NCBI GenBank assembly: GCA_038133505.1
Contig: JAYPTI010000090.1
Location: 1-13,788 of the forward strand
Direction: 5' to 3'
DNA: 13,788 bases
DNA from: JAYQUR01 sp038133505
Lineage (GTDB): Bacteria > Pseudomonadota > Alphaproteobacteria > MPNO01 > UBA830
Part shown: in pieces, positions 1-9,327 of the stretch
Position numbering within the stretch: the first letter of the stretch is position 1
Layout: every line of letters begins with the position of its first letter
Translations under genes and position numbers: made by a program
Notes under the pieces: model-generated
Database searches by the model: none
Told to the model about the DNA's origin: nothing
Seen by the model: the letters and a program-made list of their open reading frames with translations, nothing else

Positions 1-968
1 GGGCCGGGGCGCTTGCCGGGGCCGCGGTGCTCGCCGCCGTTGCGGCCGCCGGCGCGGTCCGCCTGTCCGCAGCCGAAACGGGCGCGGTCCCCGGCGTGAA
101 GCTGCGGCTCGTGCAGGCGAATATCGACCAGCGCGACAAGTGGCGCACCGACCGGCGGGCGGCAAACTACGCGCTGCAGCTCGAGATGAGCCGCCAGTCG
201 CCGGGCGGAGACGTCACGCACGTGATCTGGCCCGAGACCGCCGCGCCGTTCGGGGTAACGACGGATCCCGCGCGCCGGAGCCTGATGCGCGGCGTCGTGC
301 CGACCGGCGGCGTGCTGATAACCGGCGCCCCACGATATCGCGTCGATGCCGGCCGCCTCGCCCGGATCTGGAACGGTCTCGTCGCCGTCGACGGCACCGG
401 TGCCGTGACGGCGACGTACGACAAGCATCATCTGGTGCCGTTCGGCGAGTACGTGCCGTTTCGCGACATCCTGCCGCTCGACAAGATCACGTCAGGGTCG
501 ATCGATTTTTCCCCGGGCCCCGGGCCGGTTACGCTGACCGTGCCCGGCCTGCCGCCGTTCAGCCCGCTGATCTGCTACGAGGCGATTTTTCCCGGCGAGG
601 TGGTGGCGCCCGGAAAGCGGCCGGCATTTATGCTCCAGCTCACGAACGACGGATGGTTCGGCCGCAGCGCCGGGCCGTATCAGCACTTCGCGTCGGCACG
701 GCTGCGCGCGGTCGAGGAAGGCCTGCCCCTCGTGCGGTCCGCAAATACGGGTATTTCGGCGATCGTCGATGCTTACGGACGGGTGACGGCGCGGCTCGAT
801 CTGGGCCGGAAGGGAATTATTGACGGCGCTTTGCCGAAGTCCTTGTCGACGCGACCTCTTTTTGCTCAGATCGGAAACGCGAGCGGTGCGACCTTTTTAC
901 TCCTGCTCGTGATCGCTTCTTTGATCGTCAATAGAATCAAAGAGGTAGACAAAAAAGAAACAATCTGA
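1..968 (+). CDS. lnt: Apolipoprotein N-acyltransferase, C-terminal part (5' end outside window)
   Basis: Inner-membrane enzyme that transfers the third acyl chain from phospholipid to the N-terminal cysteine of apolipoproteins, the last step of lipoprotein maturation. The reading frame is open from base 3 with no stop, so the N-terminal membrane helices lie outside the window. The carbon-nitrogen hydrolase domain is complete. The Glu of VIWPETAAPF (codon 234-236), the Lys of YDKHHLVPFGEYVPF (423-425) and the Cys of LICYEAIFP (573-575) match the Glu267-Lys335-Cys387 triad of E. coli Lnt. A final hydrophobic stretch (ATFLLLLVIASLIV) is the expected C-terminal membrane helix and is followed by a basic tail. 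The last 90 bases are clearly more AT-rich than the rest of the gene. The homologue in Sinorhizobium is ActA, involved in acid tolerance and also followed by an XRE regulator gene. Confidence 0.95.
   Translation, partial: AGALAGAAVLAAVAAAGAVRLSAAETGAVPGVKLRLVQANIDQRDKWRTDRRAANYALQLEMSRQSPGGDVTHVIWPETAAPFGVTTDPARRSLMRGVVPTGGVLITGAPRYRVDAGRLARIWNGLVAVDGTGAVTATYDKHHLVPFGEYVPFRDILPLDKITSGSIDFSPGPGPVTLTVPGLPPFSPLICYEAIFPGEVVAPGKRPAFMLQLTNDGWFGRSAGPYQHFASARLRAVEEGLPLVRSANTGISAIVDAYGRVTARLDLGRKGIIDGALPKSLSTRPLFAQIGNASGATFLLLLVIASLIVNRIKEVDKKETI
918..943. repeat. Inverted repeat TCTTTGAT-N10-ATCAAAGA at lnt 3' end
   Basis: Perfect 8-base arms (918-925 and 936-943) separated by 10 bases, inside the last codons of lnt. 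It is followed by an A-rich, not T-rich, stretch on the + strand, so it does not look like a terminator for lnt. It could be a protein-binding palindrome upstream of the regulator gene or chance. ATCAAA recurs twice at 1074-1085 just before the regulator. Confidence 0.4.
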
Positions 969-991
969 AACATTCGTCTGGCGGATATAGC

Positions 992-1006
992 ATACGATAG
1001 TATATT
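992..1006 (+). promoter_or_regulatory. Possible promoter -10 / operator of the XRE regulator gene
   Basis: An AT-rich island in a GC-rich context. It holds the short palindrome ATAC-GATA-GTAT (992-1003) overlapping a TATATT hexamer (1001-1006) that matches the -10 consensus at five of six positions. No good -35 lies 16-18 bases upstream. An operator overlapping the -10 would fit autorepression, but this is inference from position only. Confidence 0.3.
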
Positions 1007-1115
1007 GTCCCTCTCGGATTCGGCGTTAAGAATTGGCGGCAGCGGTTGCTTCCAAAAGTCGCTGGATTCGGTCATCAAATCAAAACGAATGATTACAATA
1101 AAAGACATCGGGGAT

Positions 1116-1577
1116 ATGGCAGATAACATTCAAAAAGCGAAAACACGCGCCAAACCTGTGCGGACCCGCGGCGGGCCGGAGGCCGTAGACGTTCACGTCG
1201 GCAGCCGGGTGCGTCAGCGGCGGACGATGCTCGGGATGAGCCAGGAAAAACTCGGCGAGGCTCTCGGTCTGACGTTTCAGCAGGTTCAGAAGTACGAGCG
1301 CGGCGCGAACCGCATCGGCGCCAGCCGGCTGCATCATATTTCCGAAGTCCTCGACGTCCCGATTTCGTATTTCTTCGAAGAGCTGTCCCCCACCTATTCG
1401 ATGAAGAAGGGGAGCGTCGCCCTCGAGGAGGCGCAGGCGGAATACGATCACGACCCGATGGCGAAGCGCGAGACGCTCGAACTCGTTCGCTCCTACTACA
1501 AGATCAAGGATCCGCGCGTCAGGCGCCGCATCTTCGAACTGACCAAACAGCTCGGAAAAAGTTTTTCGCAGAACTGA
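1116..1577 (+). CDS. XRE-family helix-turn-helix regulator, PhrR/PraR-like
   Basis: Cytoplasmic DNA-binding regulator of 153 residues. After a basic, poorly structured N-terminus of about 25 residues comes one XRE HTH domain (about residues 26-88). It contains GSRVRQRRTMLGMSQEKLGE, the recognition-helix region LTFQQVQKYERGANRIGAS and the end LDVPISYFFEE. The C-terminal third ends in the conserved KIKDPRVRRRIFELTKQL. This pattern and the place between lnt and metK match the alphaproteobacterial PhrR/PraR group: phrR lies next to actA (lnt) in Sinorhizobium and is acid-induced, and praR in Rhizobium controls quorum-sensing genes. Which role applies here cannot be read from sequence. I prefer the ATG at 1116 for length, although its upstream GGGG is only 2 bases away. 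The in-frame ATG at 1089 is the alternative, also without a good Shine-Dalgarno. Confidence 0.85.
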   Translation: MADNIQKAKTRAKPVRTRGGPEAVDVHVGSRVRQRRTMLGMSQEKLGEALGLTFQQVQKYERGANRIGASRLHHISEVLDVPISYFFEELSPTYSMKKGSVALEEAQAEYDHDPMAKRETLELVRSYYKIKDPRVRRRIFELTKQLGKSFSQN

Positions 1578-1578
1578 T

Positions 1579-1638
1579 TGCGGCCGAAAGGCCGCATTCG
1601 CCGGTTGGCGGCCCCGTCGCACGGACCCGTTGCGACGG
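1579..1638 (+). other. Two hairpins downstream of the XRE regulator
   Basis: The first is a perfect 7-bp stem TGCGGCC/GGCCGCA closed by a GAAA tetraloop (1579-1596), starting 2 bases after the stop codon. The second is an 8-bp stem CCGTCGCA/TGCGACGG with a 9-base loop (1614-1638). Neither is followed by a T-run, so they are not standard intrinsic terminators. They may stabilise the 3' end of the regulator mRNA or act in Rho-dependent ending. Confidence 0.5.
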
Positions 1639-1696
1639 CGCCGTTGCGCGCGCGCTATTCGGCGTCCCACTCGAATTCCCGCTCAATTCGATTGAC

Positions 1697-1726
1697 TTGA
1701 CGTTGGGACGTTGAATTGCGAATACT
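1697..1726 (+). promoter_or_regulatory. Likely metK promoter
   Basis: TTGACG at 1697-1702 (five of six to the -35 consensus, preceded by C as often in alphaproteobacteria), an 18-base spacer, then AATACT at 1721-1726 (four of six). This would give a metK leader of about 100 bases. It is the best promoter-like pair between the regulator and metK; no transcription start is known. Confidence 0.5.
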
Positions 1727-1774
1727 GGCGGGCGCCGGTACATACAAGCCTTGCCGGCTGCGAAGCGGTTTTCA

Positions 1775-1832
1775 GATCCGCCGTCCGCGATCGGGCGAGC
1801 GGATCCACCAACAGAAATTTATAGGAGGCGGA
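1775..1832 (+). promoter_or_regulatory. Structured metK leader: long hairpin plus alternative pairing to the Shine-Dalgarno
   Basis: GATCCGC-CGTCCG (1775-1787) pairs with CGGGCG-A-GCGGATC (1792-1805): 13 base pairs with one G-U, one bulged A (1798) and loop CGAT. The left arm also contains TCCGCC (1777-1782), the exact complement of GGCGGA (1827-1832), which includes the last two G of the AGGAGG ribosome site at 1823-1828. The two pairings exclude each other, so the hairpin would free the ribosome site and its opening could mask it. The pairings are seen directly; a regulatory function is inference. I find no match to the SAM-II, SAM-V or SAM/SAH riboswitch cores as I recall them. Confidence 0.45.
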
Positions 1833-1834
1833 AC

Positions 1835-3004
1835 GTGCCACGGGGCAGCTATCTTTTCACGAGCGAATCGGTTTCCGAGGGTCATCCCGACAAGGTTTCG
1901 GACCGCATTTCCGATGAGGTCGTCGATCTTTTCCTCGGCGGCGACCCCCTGTCGCGCGTCGCCTGCGAGACGCTGACGACGACCAACCGTATCGTCATTG
2001 CCGGCGAGGTTCGCGGGCCCGACTCCATTACGCCCGAGAAGATCGAGGAAGTCGCCCGGGCCGCCGTCAAGGACATCGGCTACGAGCAGGACGGCTTCCA
2101 CTGGAAGAACGCGGACGTCCAGGTCTATCTGCACCAGCAGTCCGTGGATATCGCCCAGGGCGTCGACGCCGCGGGCAACAAGGACGAGGGCGCGGGCGAC
2201 CAGGGCATCATGTTCGGCTATGCCTGCACCGAGACCGACGTGCTGATGCCCGCCCCCATCCAGTACTCCCACGAAATTCTGCGCTCGCTCGCCGATGCGC
2301 GGCACGCCGACCCGAGCTGCGGCCTAGGCCCCGACTCCAAGAGCCAGGTCACGCTGCTTTACGAAAACGGCAAGCCGGTGCGCGCGACGTCGATCGTCGT
2401 TTCGACGCAGCACGACGAGGCGCTCGATCAGGACCAGATCCGCGAAGTGGTGCGCCCGCATGTGGAGAAGGTCCTGCCCGCCGGCTGGATGTGCCCCGAG
2501 GAAGAGTTCTACGTGTACCCGTCCGGCCGCTTCGTGATCGGCGGTCCCGACGGCGACTGCGGTCTGACCGGCCGCAAGATCATCGTCGACACCTACGGCG
2601 GCGCTGCGCCGCACGGCGGCGGCGCGTTCTCCGGCAAGGATCCGTCCAAGGTCGACCGTTCGGCAGCCTATGCCGCGCGCTGGGTCGCGAAGAATGTCGT
2701 CGCTGCGGGTTTCGCGGAGAAGTGCGTCATCCAGCTCGCCTACGCGATCGGCGTCGCCAAGCCGCTGTCGGTTTATGTCGACACCTACGGAACCGGCAAG
2801 ATGGACGAGGAAAAGCTCGGCGGCATCATTCAGGAAGTCGTGGATCTGTCGCCCCGCGGCATCCGCGAAGGCCTCAAGCTGAGCCGGCCGATCTACGCCC
2901 GTACCGCCGCTTACGGCCACTTCGGCCGGGAGGCGGAACCGGACGGCGGATTCTCGTGGGAAAATACCGACCTCGTCGAGGCGCTGAAGTCCGCCGCGAC
3001 CTGA
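1835..3004 (+). CDS. metK: S-adenosylmethionine synthetase
   Basis: Makes S-adenosylmethionine from methionine and ATP in the cytoplasm, releasing phosphate and pyrophosphate. The product has 389 residues; E. coli MetK has 384. Signatures in order are SESVSEGHPDK (residues 10-20, ATP and metal binding), the flexible-loop region followed by GAGDQGIMFGYA (119-130), and the P-loop-like GGGAFSGKDPSKVDRS (261-276), which together define all three MetK domains. The start is the GTG at 1835: an ideal AGGAGG lies 6 bases upstream and the protein then begins (M)PRGSYLFTSESV as family members do. An in-frame TTG at 1751 would add 28 unconserved residues. trmB follows after 24 bases and uses the SAM product, so the two probably share a transcript. 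Confidence 0.98.
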   Translation: MPRGSYLFTSESVSEGHPDKVSDRISDEVVDLFLGGDPLSRVACETLTTTNRIVIAGEVRGPDSITPEKIEEVARAAVKDIGYEQDGFHWKNADVQVYLHQQSVDIAQGVDAAGNKDEGAGDQGIMFGYACTETDVLMPAPIQYSHEILRSLADARHADPSCGLGPDSKSQVTLLYENGKPVRATSIVVSTQHDEALDQDQIREVVRPHVEKVLPAGWMCPEEEFYVYPSGRFVIGGPDGDCGLTGRKIIVDTYGGAAPHGGGAFSGKDPSKVDRSAAYAARWVAKNVVAAGFAEKCVIQLAYAIGVAKPLSVYVDTYGTGKMDEEKLGGIIQEVVDLSPRGIREGLKLSRPIYARTAAYGHFGREAEPDGGFSWENTDLVEALKSAAT

Positions 3005-3028
3005 TCGCCGTTTCCGTCTGACCGTACG

Positions 3029-3718
3029 ATGCCGGAGCGCCGCCGAATCCTCTATGGCCGGCGGCGCGGCCGGCGTTTGCGCACGGGGCAGCGCGCCCGC
3101 GTGGAAGAACTGCTTCCGAAGCTCGAAATCGACGTCGACAATTTCGACACGGCCGCGTTGTTCGGCGACGGGAGGCCGCTGTGGCTCGAAATCGGCTTCG
3201 GCGGGGGCGAGCATCTCGCCTGGCAGGCGTCGGCTCATCCGGATGTCGGCGTTATCGGCTGCGAGCCGTTCATGAACGGGGTGGTGAAGCTTCTCGGGAC
3301 GATCGATTCCGATGGGATCGAGAACGTCCGGCTGTTTCGCGACGACGCCCGGCTGCTGGTCGAGCGGCTGCCGCCGGCATCTCTCGATCGCGCTTTCATC
3401 CTGTTTCCCGACCCGTGGCCCAAGGCGCGGCATCACAAGCGGCGGATCGTTTCGGATGCGGTGCTGGGTCAGCTCGCCGATGCGCTGGTCGACGGCGCCG
3501 AGCTTCGGATCGCGACCGACGATCCCGGCTATCTCGAGTGGATCCTCATGCACATGCGCCGGCAGGCCGATTTCGACTGGCAGGCGCGGCGGCCGGTGGA
3601 CTGGCGCGAGCGGCCCGGCGACTGGCCCCAAACGCGCTACGAGGCGAAGGCCGTCGCGGCGGGCCGCCGATGCGCCTTCCTGACCTACCGGCGTCGGCCG
3701 CGCGGCACGGCCGCATAA
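3029..3718 (+). CDS. trmB: tRNA (guanine-N7-)-methyltransferase
   Basis: Methylates N7 of guanosine 46 in the variable loop of tRNAs, using SAM. The product has 229 residues, a normal length. The N-terminal YGRRRGRRL (residues 9-17) is typical of the alphaproteobacterial form. WLEIGFGGGEHL (52-63) is the SAM-binding motif I, FPDPWPKARHHKRRIV (126-141) is the TrmB signature with catalytic and tRNA-contact residues, and TRYEAKA (202-208) is the C-terminal tRNA-binding motif. The ATG has no convincing Shine-Dalgarno. Being only 24 bases behind metK, it may depend on translation from there. The intrinsic terminator at 3799-3823 lies downstream. Confidence 0.96.
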   Translation: MPERRRILYGRRRGRRLRTGQRARVEELLPKLEIDVDNFDTAALFGDGRPLWLEIGFGGGEHLAWQASAHPDVGVIGCEPFMNGVVKLLGTIDSDGIENVRLFRDDARLLVERLPPASLDRAFILFPDPWPKARHHKRRIVSDAVLGQLADALVDGAELRIATDDPGYLEWILMHMRRQADFDWQARRPVDWRERPGDWPQTRYEAKAVAAGRRCAFLTYRRRPRGTAA

Positions 3719-3722
3719 GGGC

Positions 3723-3751
3723 TTGCCAATCGCCGGGTGCGGCACTAGGTT
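3723..3751 (+). promoter_or_regulatory. Candidate rimP-operon promoter
   Basis: TTGCCA (3723-3728, five of six to the -35 consensus), exactly 17 bases, then TAGGTT (3746-3751, only three of six to the -10). It lies directly after the trmB stop and upstream of the terminator at 3799-3823. If used, it would place that terminator inside the rimP leader. The 99 bases between terminator and rimP show no better promoter pair. Confidence 0.35.
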
Positions 3752-3768
3752 AAGCGCAATTCGCCACA

Positions 3769-3782
3769 CGCCCTCCGGGGCG
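3769..3782 (+). other. Small hairpin with UNCG-type tetraloop
   Basis: CGCCC-TCCG-GGGCG: five base pairs closed by UCCG, a member of the stable UNCG tetraloop class. It stands 16 bases upstream of the terminator stem. It has no T-run of its own, so it may be a leader element or a 3' end stabiliser of the trmB mRNA. Confidence 0.4.
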
Positions 3783-3798
3783 GAACAAAAAGACCTCG

Positions 3799-3823
3799 AA
3801 AGTGGGCCCGGCCCGCTTTTTTT
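3799..3823 (+). terminator. Intrinsic terminator between trmB and rimP
   Basis: Stem AAAGTGGGC / GCCCGCTTT (3799-3807 and 3811-3819, one G-U) with loop CCG. The six-pair GC core is directly followed by seven T (3817-3823). This is a textbook Rho-independent terminator for metK-trmB. It could instead be an attenuator if rimP transcription starts upstream of it. Confidence 0.85.
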
Positions 3824-3922
3824 ATTGGCTTGCGATTGAGTGTCTCGGCGTTTCGCCGGTTCTCGGCGCGTGGCGGACGACGGACGGAATCGGGACGTAA
3901 GCGGCGGAAGTACACGGCAGGC

Positions 3923-4414
3923 ATGGATCAGGCGGCACGAATAGGCGAACTCGTCGAGCCCTCGCTCAATGCGATGGGCTACGAACTCGTCCGCGTTCAG
4001 TTGAGCGGCGGCGAAAATCTGCGGCTGCAGATCATGGCGGAGCGCGCCGACCGCGCGGAAATGACGGTCGACGATTGCGCCGATATCAGCCGCAACATAT
4101 CGGCCATCCTCGACGTCGAGGATCCGATCAAGAGCGCCTATACGCTCGAGGTTTCCTCGCCCGGCATCGACCGGCCGCTGGTCCGGCTGGACGACTTCAG
4201 CCGCTATGCCGGTTTCGAGGCGCGGGTGGAGAGCGAGCTGCCGGTGGACGGCCGCAAGCGGTTCCGCGGAAAACTTCTCGGTGTGGAAGCCAATCACGTC
4301 CGCATCGACGTGGAGGGGACGGGCTATTCGATCCCCTTCGAAAACGTTCACCGCGCGAAGCTCATCCTGACGGACGAGCTGATCGCGGCGAGCCAGAACG
4401 ATCACAACGCCTGA
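3923..4414 (+). CDS. rimP: Ribosome maturation factor RimP
   Basis: Assists late assembly of the 30S subunit in the cytoplasm. The product has 163 residues (E. coli RimP about 150). Typical motifs are the N-terminal GELVEPSLNAMGYELVRVQ, CADISRNISAILDVEDPI, YTLEVSSPGIDRPL joining the two domains, and the C-terminal SH3-like region ending in IPFENVHRAKLI. The ATG at 3923 is chosen because family proteins start about ten residues before this first motif. An in-frame TTG at 3830 would add 31 basic, unconserved residues and begins only 6 bases after the terminator T-run. The Shine-Dalgarno is weak (GGCAGG close to the ATG). It is first gene of the nusA-infB operon, as in most bacteria, 52 bases before nusA. 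Confidence 0.94.
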   Translation: MDQAARIGELVEPSLNAMGYELVRVQLSGGENLRLQIMAERADRAEMTVDDCADISRNISAILDVEDPIKSAYTLEVSSPGIDRPLVRLDDFSRYAGFEARVESELPVDGRKRFRGKLLGVEANHVRIDVEGTGYSIPFENVHRAKLILTDELIAASQNDHNA

Positions 4415-4466
4415 GGGCACGACGCAACCGACCGGCTGGGCGCCGGGACAAAACGGAAGAACGATC

Positions 4467-6080
4467 ATGGTTGATATGGAGAACATCCCCGTTGCCGGTT
4501 ACGACCGGCTCGAGCTTCTGCAGATCGCGGATGCCGTCGCGCGGGAAAAATCGATCGAGGCAGAAGAGGTGCTGGTCGCCATGGAAATGGCGATCCAGAA
4601 AGCAGCGCGGTCCAAGTACGGGCAGGAACATGACGTGCGCGCCGAGATCGACCGCAAAAGCGGCGATATCAAGCTGGCGCGCTATCTCGAAGTGACGGAT
4701 GAAATCGAGAACGAGGTCACCCAGGTCACGCCCAGGGAAGCTCAGAACATGAAACCCGGTGCGCAGGTCGGCGATTTCATCATCGACCCGCTGCCGCCGA
4801 TCGATTTCGGCCGCATCGCCGCCCAGACCGCGAAGCAGGTCATCGTCCAGAAGGTCCGCGAGGCCGAGCGCAAGCGCCAGTACGAGGAATACAAGGACCG
4901 CGTCGGCGAGATCGTCAACGGCATCGTGAAGCGGACCGAATACGGCAACGTCACCGTCGATCTCGGCCGCGCCGAGGCGGTCATCCGCCGCGACGAATCC
5001 ATTCCGCGCGAATCGCTGCGGCCCGGTGATCGCGTCCGCGCCTATATCTACGACGTCCGCGAGGAAATGCGCGGCCCGCAGATCTTCCTTTCGCGCAGCC
5101 ATCCGCAGTTCATGGCCAAGCTGTTCGCCCAGGAAGTGCCGGAAATCTACGACTGCATCATCGAGATCAAGTCGGTGGCGCGCGACCCCGGCAGCCGCGC
5201 CAAGATCGCGGTCCTGTCCAACGATTCCAGCATCGATCCGGTGGGCGCCTGCGTCGGTATGCGCGGCAGCCGCGTTCAGGCCGTCGTCGGCGAGCTGCAG
5301 GGCGAGAAGATCGACATCATCCAGTGGTCGCCGGACCCGGCGACCTTCATCGTCAACGGGCTCGCGCCCGCCGAGGTGACCAAGGTCGTGCTCGACGAGG
5401 AACAGCAGAAGATCGAGGTCGTCGTGCCCGACGATCAGCTCAGCCTCGCGATCGGCCGGCGCGGCCAGAACGTGCGGCTGGCGTCCCAGCTTACCCAGTG
5501 GGACATCATGATCCTCACCGAAGAAGAGGAATCGGAGCGCCGCCAGGAAGAATTCCGCCAGCGCTCGCAGATGTTCATGGACGGACTCGACGTCGACGAC
5601 GTGCTCGCGCACCTGCTCGTCACGGAGGGTTTCTCGTCGATCGAGGAGGTCGCCTTCGTGCCGATCGAGGACCTGCTGTCGATCGAGGGCTTCGACGAGG
5701 ACATCGCCGAGGAGCTTCGCACCCGCGCCCAGAACTTCCTGACCGAGGAAGAGGAGCGCCTGACCGAAGCGCGGCGCGAACTCGGCGTCAGCGACGACGT
5801 CGCGGCGATCGAGGGACTGTCGGCGGCGATGCTGGTGACCCTCGGCGAGGCCGGCATCAAGACGATCGACGATCTTGGCGACCTCGCGACCGACGAGCTG
5901 ATCGATCCGGGCAACCGCGAAGGCGAAGGCCGCGGGATACTTGCCGACTACCGGCTGGACGAGGACGAGGCGAACGCCATCATCATGGCGGCCCGCGCGC
6001 ACTGGTTCGACGACGAGCCGGTCGCGGAAGAGGCCCCGGCCGAAGACGCCGAGCCCGCGGAAGCGGTGGAGGAGAGCTGA
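4467..6080 (+). CDS. nusA: Transcription termination/antitermination factor NusA
   Basis: Binds RNA polymerase and nascent RNA and modulates pausing, termination and antitermination. The product has 537 residues. Order of domains: N-terminal polymerase-binding domain (1 to about 140), S1 domain (about 145-210, RVGEIVNGIVKRTEYGNVTV), KH1 with GMRG (264-267), KH2 with GRRG (330-333), then two acidic helix-hairpin repeats (about 370-430 and 440-512) and a short acidic tail rich in Glu and Ala. The extra acidic repeats are also found in E. coli but not in short Gram-positive NusA. GGAAG (4455-4459) lies 7 bases before the ATG; a second ATG at 4476 is less well placed. ylxR begins 9 bases downstream, so the two are co-transcribed. 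Confidence 0.98.
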   Translation: MVDMENIPVAGYDRLELLQIADAVAREKSIEAEEVLVAMEMAIQKAARSKYGQEHDVRAEIDRKSGDIKLARYLEVTDEIENEVTQVTPREAQNMKPGAQVGDFIIDPLPPIDFGRIAAQTAKQVIVQKVREAERKRQYEEYKDRVGEIVNGIVKRTEYGNVTVDLGRAEAVIRRDESIPRESLRPGDRVRAYIYDVREEMRGPQIFLSRSHPQFMAKLFAQEVPEIYDCIIEIKSVARDPGSRAKIAVLSNDSSIDPVGACVGMRGSRVQAVVGELQGEKIDIIQWSPDPATFIVNGLAPAEVTKVVLDEEQQKIEVVVPDDQLSLAIGRRGQNVRLASQLTQWDIMILTEEEESERRQEEFRQRSQMFMDGLDVDDVLAHLLVTEGFSSIEEVAFVPIEDLLSIEGFDEDIAEELRTRAQNFLTEEEERLTEARRELGVSDDVAAIEGLSAAMLVTLGEAGIKTIDDLGDLATDELIDPGNREGEGRGILADYRLDEDEANAIIMAARAHWFDDEPVAEEAPAEDAEPAEAVEES

Positions 6081-6089
6081 GCCTTCGCC

Positions 6090-6722
6090 ATGACCCGGCC
6101 TTCACCCCATAAATCCGCAGACGTACCGGAACGGCGCTGCATCGTGACCCGGGAAACCGGGCCGCGCGGCGGCTTGATCCGGTTCGTCGTCTCGCCGGAC
6201 GGCGAGGCGGTGCCCGATCTGGCGGAGAAGCTGCCGGGCCGCGGATTGTGGTTGGGGGCGTCGCGGGATATAGTGCGCCGCGCCTGCGCGGAGAACGCCT
6301 TTTCGAAGGCGGCACGGCGAAACGTGACGGTTCCGGCCGATCTTCCGGACCGGCTTGTGGACCTTCTGGACCGGCGGTGTCTCGACCATATCGGTCTGGC
6401 GCGGCGATCCGGACAGGCGGTGGCAGGGTTCGAGAAGGTGCGGGGCGCCCTGAAGGACGGCGACGTCGCCGTTCTGCTGGAAGCGTCCGACGGCGCGGCG
6501 GATGGTCGTGAAAAGCTGGCGCGTCTGCCCTTCGACGGCCCGACGCTGTCGCTGTGGACGGCTGAAGCGCTGGGCGAGCCTTTCGGCCGCGACCGGGCGG
6601 TTCATGCCGCCGTGTTCGCGGGCGGGCTGGCCGAGCGGCTGGTTCGCGACGCTGCGCGGCTGGAAGCCGTACGGGGAACGCGCGCTGAAGACGGCGTGCA
6701 ACTGGTTTTGCAGGAAAGCTGA
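6090..6722 (+). CDS. YlxR (DUF448) RNA-binding protein with L7Ae-like C-terminal domain
   Basis: A 210-residue protein between nusA and infB. Residues about 12-85 form the YlxR/DUF448 domain: PERRCIVTRE, LIRFVVSPDGEAVPDL, GRGLWLGASRDIVRRA. Residues about 90-205 resemble an L7Ae/L30e-type RNA-binding fold (LDHIGLARRSGQAVAGFEKV, DGDVAVLLEASDGA). In Firmicutes these are two separate genes, ylxR and ylxQ, at the same operon position; here they are one chain, as commonly in alphaproteobacteria. B. subtilis YlxR (RnpM) has been reported to modulate RNase P; whether this holds here is unknown. The usual CVGCR-like motif of YlxR reads RCIVTRE, so the second Cys is absent. It lies 9 bases after nusA and 6 before infB. 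Confidence 0.88.
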   Translation: MTRPSPHKSADVPERRCIVTRETGPRGGLIRFVVSPDGEAVPDLAEKLPGRGLWLGASRDIVRRACAENAFSKAARRNVTVPADLPDRLVDLLDRRCLDHIGLARRSGQAVAGFEKVRGALKDGDVAVLLEASDGAADGREKLARLPFDGPTLSLWTAEALGEPFGRDRAVHAAVFAGGLAERLVRDAARLEAVRGTRAEDGVQLVLQES

Positions 6723-6728
6723 CGAGAG

Positions 6729-9320
<2,592 letters not shown>

Positions 9321-9327
9321 GCGGTTT

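Noticed and set aside
1727..1834. Known SAM riboswitch (SAM-II, SAM-V or SAM/SAH) before metK
   Set aside because: The characteristic core sequences, as I recall them, are not found by eye; a covariance search would be decisive, so only a generic structured leader is reported.
3830..3922. Longer RimP starting at the TTG at 3830
   Set aside because: It adds 31 unconserved basic residues, has no ribosome site, and starts 6 bases after a terminator T-run.
2324..4486. 720-codon minus-strand open frame across metK, trmB and rimP
   Set aside because: It runs across three real genes and a terminator, has no family motifs, and is a GC-bias mirror frame.
4362..6002. 546-codon minus-strand open frame opposite nusA
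   Set aside because: Mirror frame of nusA with no domain content of its own.
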